A stretch of 8,639 bases of DNA from Flavobacteriales bacterium (GTDB lineage Bacteria > Bacteroidota > Bacteroidia > Flavobacteriales_D > Sanyastnellaceae), in NCBI GenBank assembly GCA_028823435.1, contig JAPKBK010000067.1:1-8639 (forward strand). Direction: 5' to 3'. A model generated the notes under the pieces. That model was not told the DNA's origin. It saw only the letters and a program-made list of their open reading frames with translations, and ran no database searches. A program made the position numbers and the translations under genes. Below are positions 5,995-8,639 of the stretch, piece by piece. The first letter of the stretch is position 1, and each line of letters begins with the position of its first letter.

Positions 5995-6693
5995 ATGACC
6001 ATGAGTAAAACAGGAATACTAAAAAGTTCTCTTTCAAGGAAGTACGCTATGGCTCTTACCGGCCTCTTCCTCTGTCTTTTTTTAGTTGGACACCTTTTGG
6101 GCAACTTACAGTTGTTCGTTGGCGGTGAAGAAGGTCGAGAAGCCTTCAACAACTACGCACAATTTATGACGACGAACCCACTTGTTAAGGTGTTATCGTA
6201 TCTCACATATGCGGGGGTTATTTTTCACATTATTGATGGTTTTGTCCTTACGATTCAGAACCGCAAAGCACGTCCTGTTAAATACGTGGTGGAAAAGGGG
6301 AATTTAAACTCAAGCTGGGCAAGTAGAAATATGGCGGTTTTAGGGACGATTCTTTTGGTCTTTCTTGTGTCGCACATGCAAAGCTTTTGGTATGTCATGC
6401 ATTTCGGAGATATTGAAATTATTGACGGTGTGAAGGATCTTCACTCGGTCACATTGGACTTCTTTAATCCCGCGATTAACAACCTCGCAGCTGTGATGAT
6501 GGGGTTGTATGTTTTTGCTATGCTCTCTATGGCTTTCCATTTAAATCATGGTTTTCAAAGCGCCTTCCAAACCATGGGGGTCAACCATCCGAAATACACG
6601 CCCGCAATCAACTTTGTAGGGAAAGCGTTCAGCATACTTATCCCTGCTGGTTTTGCCTCTCTTCCTATTTACCTCTTTATTATCCAGTCGTAA
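5995..6693 (+). CDS. sdhC: Succinate dehydrogenase cytochrome b subunit (b558 family)
   Basis: This is the membrane anchor of complex II. It binds two hemes b and passes electrons from succinate oxidation to the quinone pool, presumably menaquinone in this phylum. The 232 residues hold five predicted membrane helices, at about 18-42, 63-86, 114-134, 161-182 and 207-230. This is the single-subunit type B anchor, so no sdhD is expected. The candidate axial heme ligands, one per helix I-IV, are H33 (VGHLLGN), H78 (FHIIDG), H127 (SHMQSFWY) and H182 (FHLNHGFQSAFQ), with H185 as an alternative to the last. A second ATG at 6001 gives MSKTGILKSSL, which looks more like relatives I recall and may be the true start. 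sdhA starts 3 bp after the stop, so the two are cotranscribed. Confidence 0.95.
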   Translation: MTMSKTGILKSSLSRKYAMALTGLFLCLFLVGHLLGNLQLFVGGEEGREAFNNYAQFMTTNPLVKVLSYLTYAGVIFHIIDGFVLTIQNRKARPVKYVVEKGNLNSSWASRNMAVLGTILLVFLVSHMQSFWYVMHFGDIEIIDGVKDLHSVTLDFFNPAINNLAAVMMGLYVFAMLSMAFHLNHGFQSAFQTMGVNHPKYTPAINFVGKAFSILIPAGFASLPIYLFIIQS

Positions 6694-6696
6694 ACA

Positions 6697-8639
6697 ATGT
6701 TAGATTCTAGAATTCCAGAAGGACCGCTTGCAGAAAAGTGGAACACGCACAAGGATAACATCCGACTTGTCAACCCTGCAAATAAGAGAGACATAGATAT
6801 TATCGTGGTAGGCACAGGTCTGGCAGGATCCTCAGCTGCAGCTTCTCTTGCTGAACTGGGCTACAACGTCAAGTCACTGTGTTTCCAAGATTCTCCTCGC
6901 CGTGCGCACTCTATTGCTGCCCAAGGCGGTATTAATGCTTCAAAAAACTACCAAAATGATGGCGATTCAGTTCATCGTTTGTTTTACGATACAGTAAAAG
7001 GTGGTGATTATCGATCAAGAGAAGCCAATGTGCACAGACTCGCTGAGGTGAGCGGCAGCATTATCGATCAGTGTGTTGCCCAAGGCGTTCCGTTTGCCCG
7101 TGAATATGGCGGATTACTTGACAACAGATCATTTGGTGGTGTTCAAGTTTCGCGTACGTTTTATGCAAAAGGCCAAACCGGTCAGCAACTTTTACTGGGC
7201 GCATATTCAGCCCTCTCTAGACAGATTTCCAAAGGGAAAGTAGAAATGCTTAACCGACATGAGATGATGGAGGTTGTCAAGGTTGATGGAAAAGCCAGAG
7301 GGATTATCGCAAGAAACCTTGTGACAGGAGAGATTGAGAGGCACAGCGCCCACGCCGTGGTCCTCTGTACAGGAGGCTATGGAAACGCATTTTATCTGAG
7401 TACGAACGCGATGGGATCAAACGCTTCGGCAGCTTGGAGAGCCCATAAGCAGGGATCGTTTTTTGCAAACCCATGCTTTACTCAAATACACCCAACATGT
7501 ATTCCTGTGAGTGGGCATTATCAGTCCAAACTCACTTTGATGTCTGAATCACTCAGGAACGACGGAAGAATTTGGGTGCCTAAATCTAAAGATGATGTTG
7601 AAGCCATCCTTAACGGATCTAAGCTTCCGACAGACCTTAAAGAAGAAGAAAGAGACTACTACCTCGAGCGTAGATACCCTGCTTTTGGAAACCTAGTCCC
7701 TAGAGACGTCGCCTCAAGAGCGGCAAAAGAGCGATGTGATGCTGGATTTGGAGTCAACAAAACAGGACATGCTGTTTATCTTGATTTTGCCAGTTCATTT
7801 GTACGTTATGGAAAAACAGAAGCACGTACAAATGGCATACAAAACCCGTCGGACGAAACGATTGTCGAACTGGGACGCGAAGTGATCAAGTCGAAGTATG
7901 GGAATCTCTTTGACATGTACAAGCAGATTACGGATGACAATCCATACGAGACGCCCATGATGATTTACCCTGCGGTTCATTATACCATGGGTGGGCTTTG
8001 GGTCGATTATAATTTAATGACAACTGTGCCTGGGCTTTTCGCCGCAGGAGAAGCAAACTTTTCAGATCACGGGGCAAATCGTCTTGGCGCTTCGGCTTTG
8101 ATGCAAGGGCTTGCAGATGGTTATTTCGTTCTACCATACACCATTGGAGATTATTTGGCGGATGACATTAGAACAGGAAAGATCTCTACCGAGACACAGG
8201 AGTTTGATGCAGCAGAAAAGAAAGTAAAAGACGAAATACAAGCCCTTATTTCAAATAACGGAGACACGCCGGTAGATGATTTCCACCGCAGGTTAGGACT
8301 GATTATGTGGGAAAAATGTGGCATGGCCCGTAACGAGAAAGATCTGAAGCAGGCGATTGCTGAGATTCAAGAATTAAGAAAGGAATTCCACTCCAATGTG
8401 CTTGTTCCGGGATCGGAGAATACGTTCAATCCTGAGCTTGAAAAAGCAACACGACTCGCAGACTTCCTTGAGTTGGGAGAGGCAATGTGTCTCGATGCGC
8501 TAACACGAGCGGAGAGTTGCGGAGGCCACTTCCGAGAGGAATCTCAAACACCTGATGGAGAAGCGCTACGTGATGACGAGAACTACACGTTCGTTTCCGC
8601 TTGGGAATATACAGGGAGCCCTTCTGAAGCCAAGCTTCA
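6697..8639 (+). CDS. sdhA: Succinate dehydrogenase flavoprotein subunit (3' partial)
   Basis: SdhA oxidises succinate to fumarate with covalently bound FAD and passes electrons to the iron-sulfur subunit. The frame runs open from ATG 6697 to the window edge (647 full codons); about 20 more would be expected from family length. The dinucleotide-binding motif is GTGLAGSSAAA (39-49). H71, in RRAHSIAAQGG, is the expected site of the covalent FAD bond. Substrate and catalytic elements are HPTCIP (265-270), SESLRNDGR (283-291), RDVASR (336-341, with R336 the likely proton-relay Arg), HYTMGG (428-433) and AAGEANFSDHGANRLGASA (449-467). The form matches the Bacteroidota/epsilon-type (type B) enzyme. 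No frameshift is seen. It is 3 bp after sdhC with no Shine-Dalgarno, pointing to translational coupling. sdhB is expected just past the edge. Confidence 0.97.
   Translation, partial: MLDSRIPEGPLAEKWNTHKDNIRLVNPANKRDIDIIVVGTGLAGSSAAASLAELGYNVKSLCFQDSPRRAHSIAAQGGINASKNYQNDGDSVHRLFYDTVKGGDYRSREANVHRLAEVSGSIIDQCVAQGVPFAREYGGLLDNRSFGGVQVSRTFYAKGQTGQQLLLGAYSALSRQISKGKVEMLNRHEMMEVVKVDGKARGIIARNLVTGEIERHSAHAVVLCTGGYGNAFYLSTNAMGSNASAAWRAHKQGSFFANPCFTQIHPTCIPVSGHYQSKLTLMSESLRNDGRIWVPKSKDDVEAILNGSKLPTDLKEEERDYYLERRYPAFGNLVPRDVASRAAKERCDAGFGVNKTGHAVYLDFASSFVRYGKTEARTNGIQNPSDETIVELGREVIKSKYGNLFDMYKQITDDNPYETPMMIYPAVHYTMGGLWVDYNLMTTVPGLFAAGEANFSDHGANRLGASALMQGLADGYFVLPYTIGDYLADDIRTGKISTETQEFDAAEKKVKDEIQALISNNGDTPVDDFHRRLGLIMWEKCGMARNEKDLKQAIAEIQELRKEFHSNVLVPGSENTFNPELEKATRLADFLELGEAMCLDALTRAESCGGHFREESQTPDGEALRDDENYTFVSAWEYTGSPSEAKL

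Noticed and set aside
7795..8137. Open frames on the - strand opposite sdhA
   Set aside because: They are antisense to the active-site region of sdhA and have no recognisable product.
1..8639. A defence system, mobile element, CRISPR array, tRNA or other new multi-gene system
   Set aside because: Every long open stretch is explained by a known core gene; I saw no direct repeat arrays, transposase motifs, terminal inverted repeats or tRNA-like folds.

Overview
The window looks like a chromosomal core-gene region from a member of the Bacteroidota, most likely Flavobacteriales or a close relative. The evidence is the style of the proteins: a PBP1A with the flavobacterial linker layout, a GluRS with the insert after KLSKR that I recall from Bacteroidota, a short SSB of the N-A-L-R-N-K-V-Q-L type, and a five-helix di-heme SdhC followed by SdhA. 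No start codon has a good Shine-Dalgarno sequence, and the best promoter match is of the Bacteroidota TTG / TAnnTTTG kind. The species cannot be told from the sequence alone.

Layout, left to right. (1) Positions 1-2100, + strand: a class A penicillin-binding protein (PBP1A), cut by the left edge inside its glycosyltransferase domain. It is followed after 18 bp by the two subunits of a 3-oxoacid CoA-transferase (2119-2823 and 2825-3478), with 1 bp between the subunit genes. These three probably form one transcript. (2) 3493-5396, - strand: gltX (glutamyl-tRNA synthetase) overlaps folB (dihydroneopterin aldolase) by 4 bp (ATGA). This pair converges on the CoA-transferase genes with only 14 bp between the stop codons. 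(3) 5397-5533: a divergent intergenic region holding the likely gltX promoter and a perfect 14-bp palindrome. (4) 5534-5881, + strand: ssb, closed by a strong intrinsic terminator at 5888-5923. (5) 5995 to the right edge, + strand: sdhC and sdhA of a type B succinate dehydrogenase (complex II). sdhA is cut by the right edge, about 20 codons before its expected end, and sdhB is expected just outside.

The genes are housekeeping: cell-wall synthesis, ketoacid CoA transfer into the TCA cycle, tRNA charging, folate synthesis, DNA maintenance and respiration. The CoA-transferase (succinyl-CoA to succinate) and the Sdh complex (succinate to fumarate) meet at succinate, but they are in separate transcription units. 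I see no mobile element, CRISPR array, tRNA, rRNA or defence system, and no intergenic gap over 140 bp.

The most unusual item is a four-cysteine, zinc-ribbon-like insert in the PBP1A linker (811-906). Lesser points are two terminator-like hairpins inside genes (486-511 and 2453-2476), the palindrome over the gltX -7 element, and an SSB with no acidic C-terminal tip.
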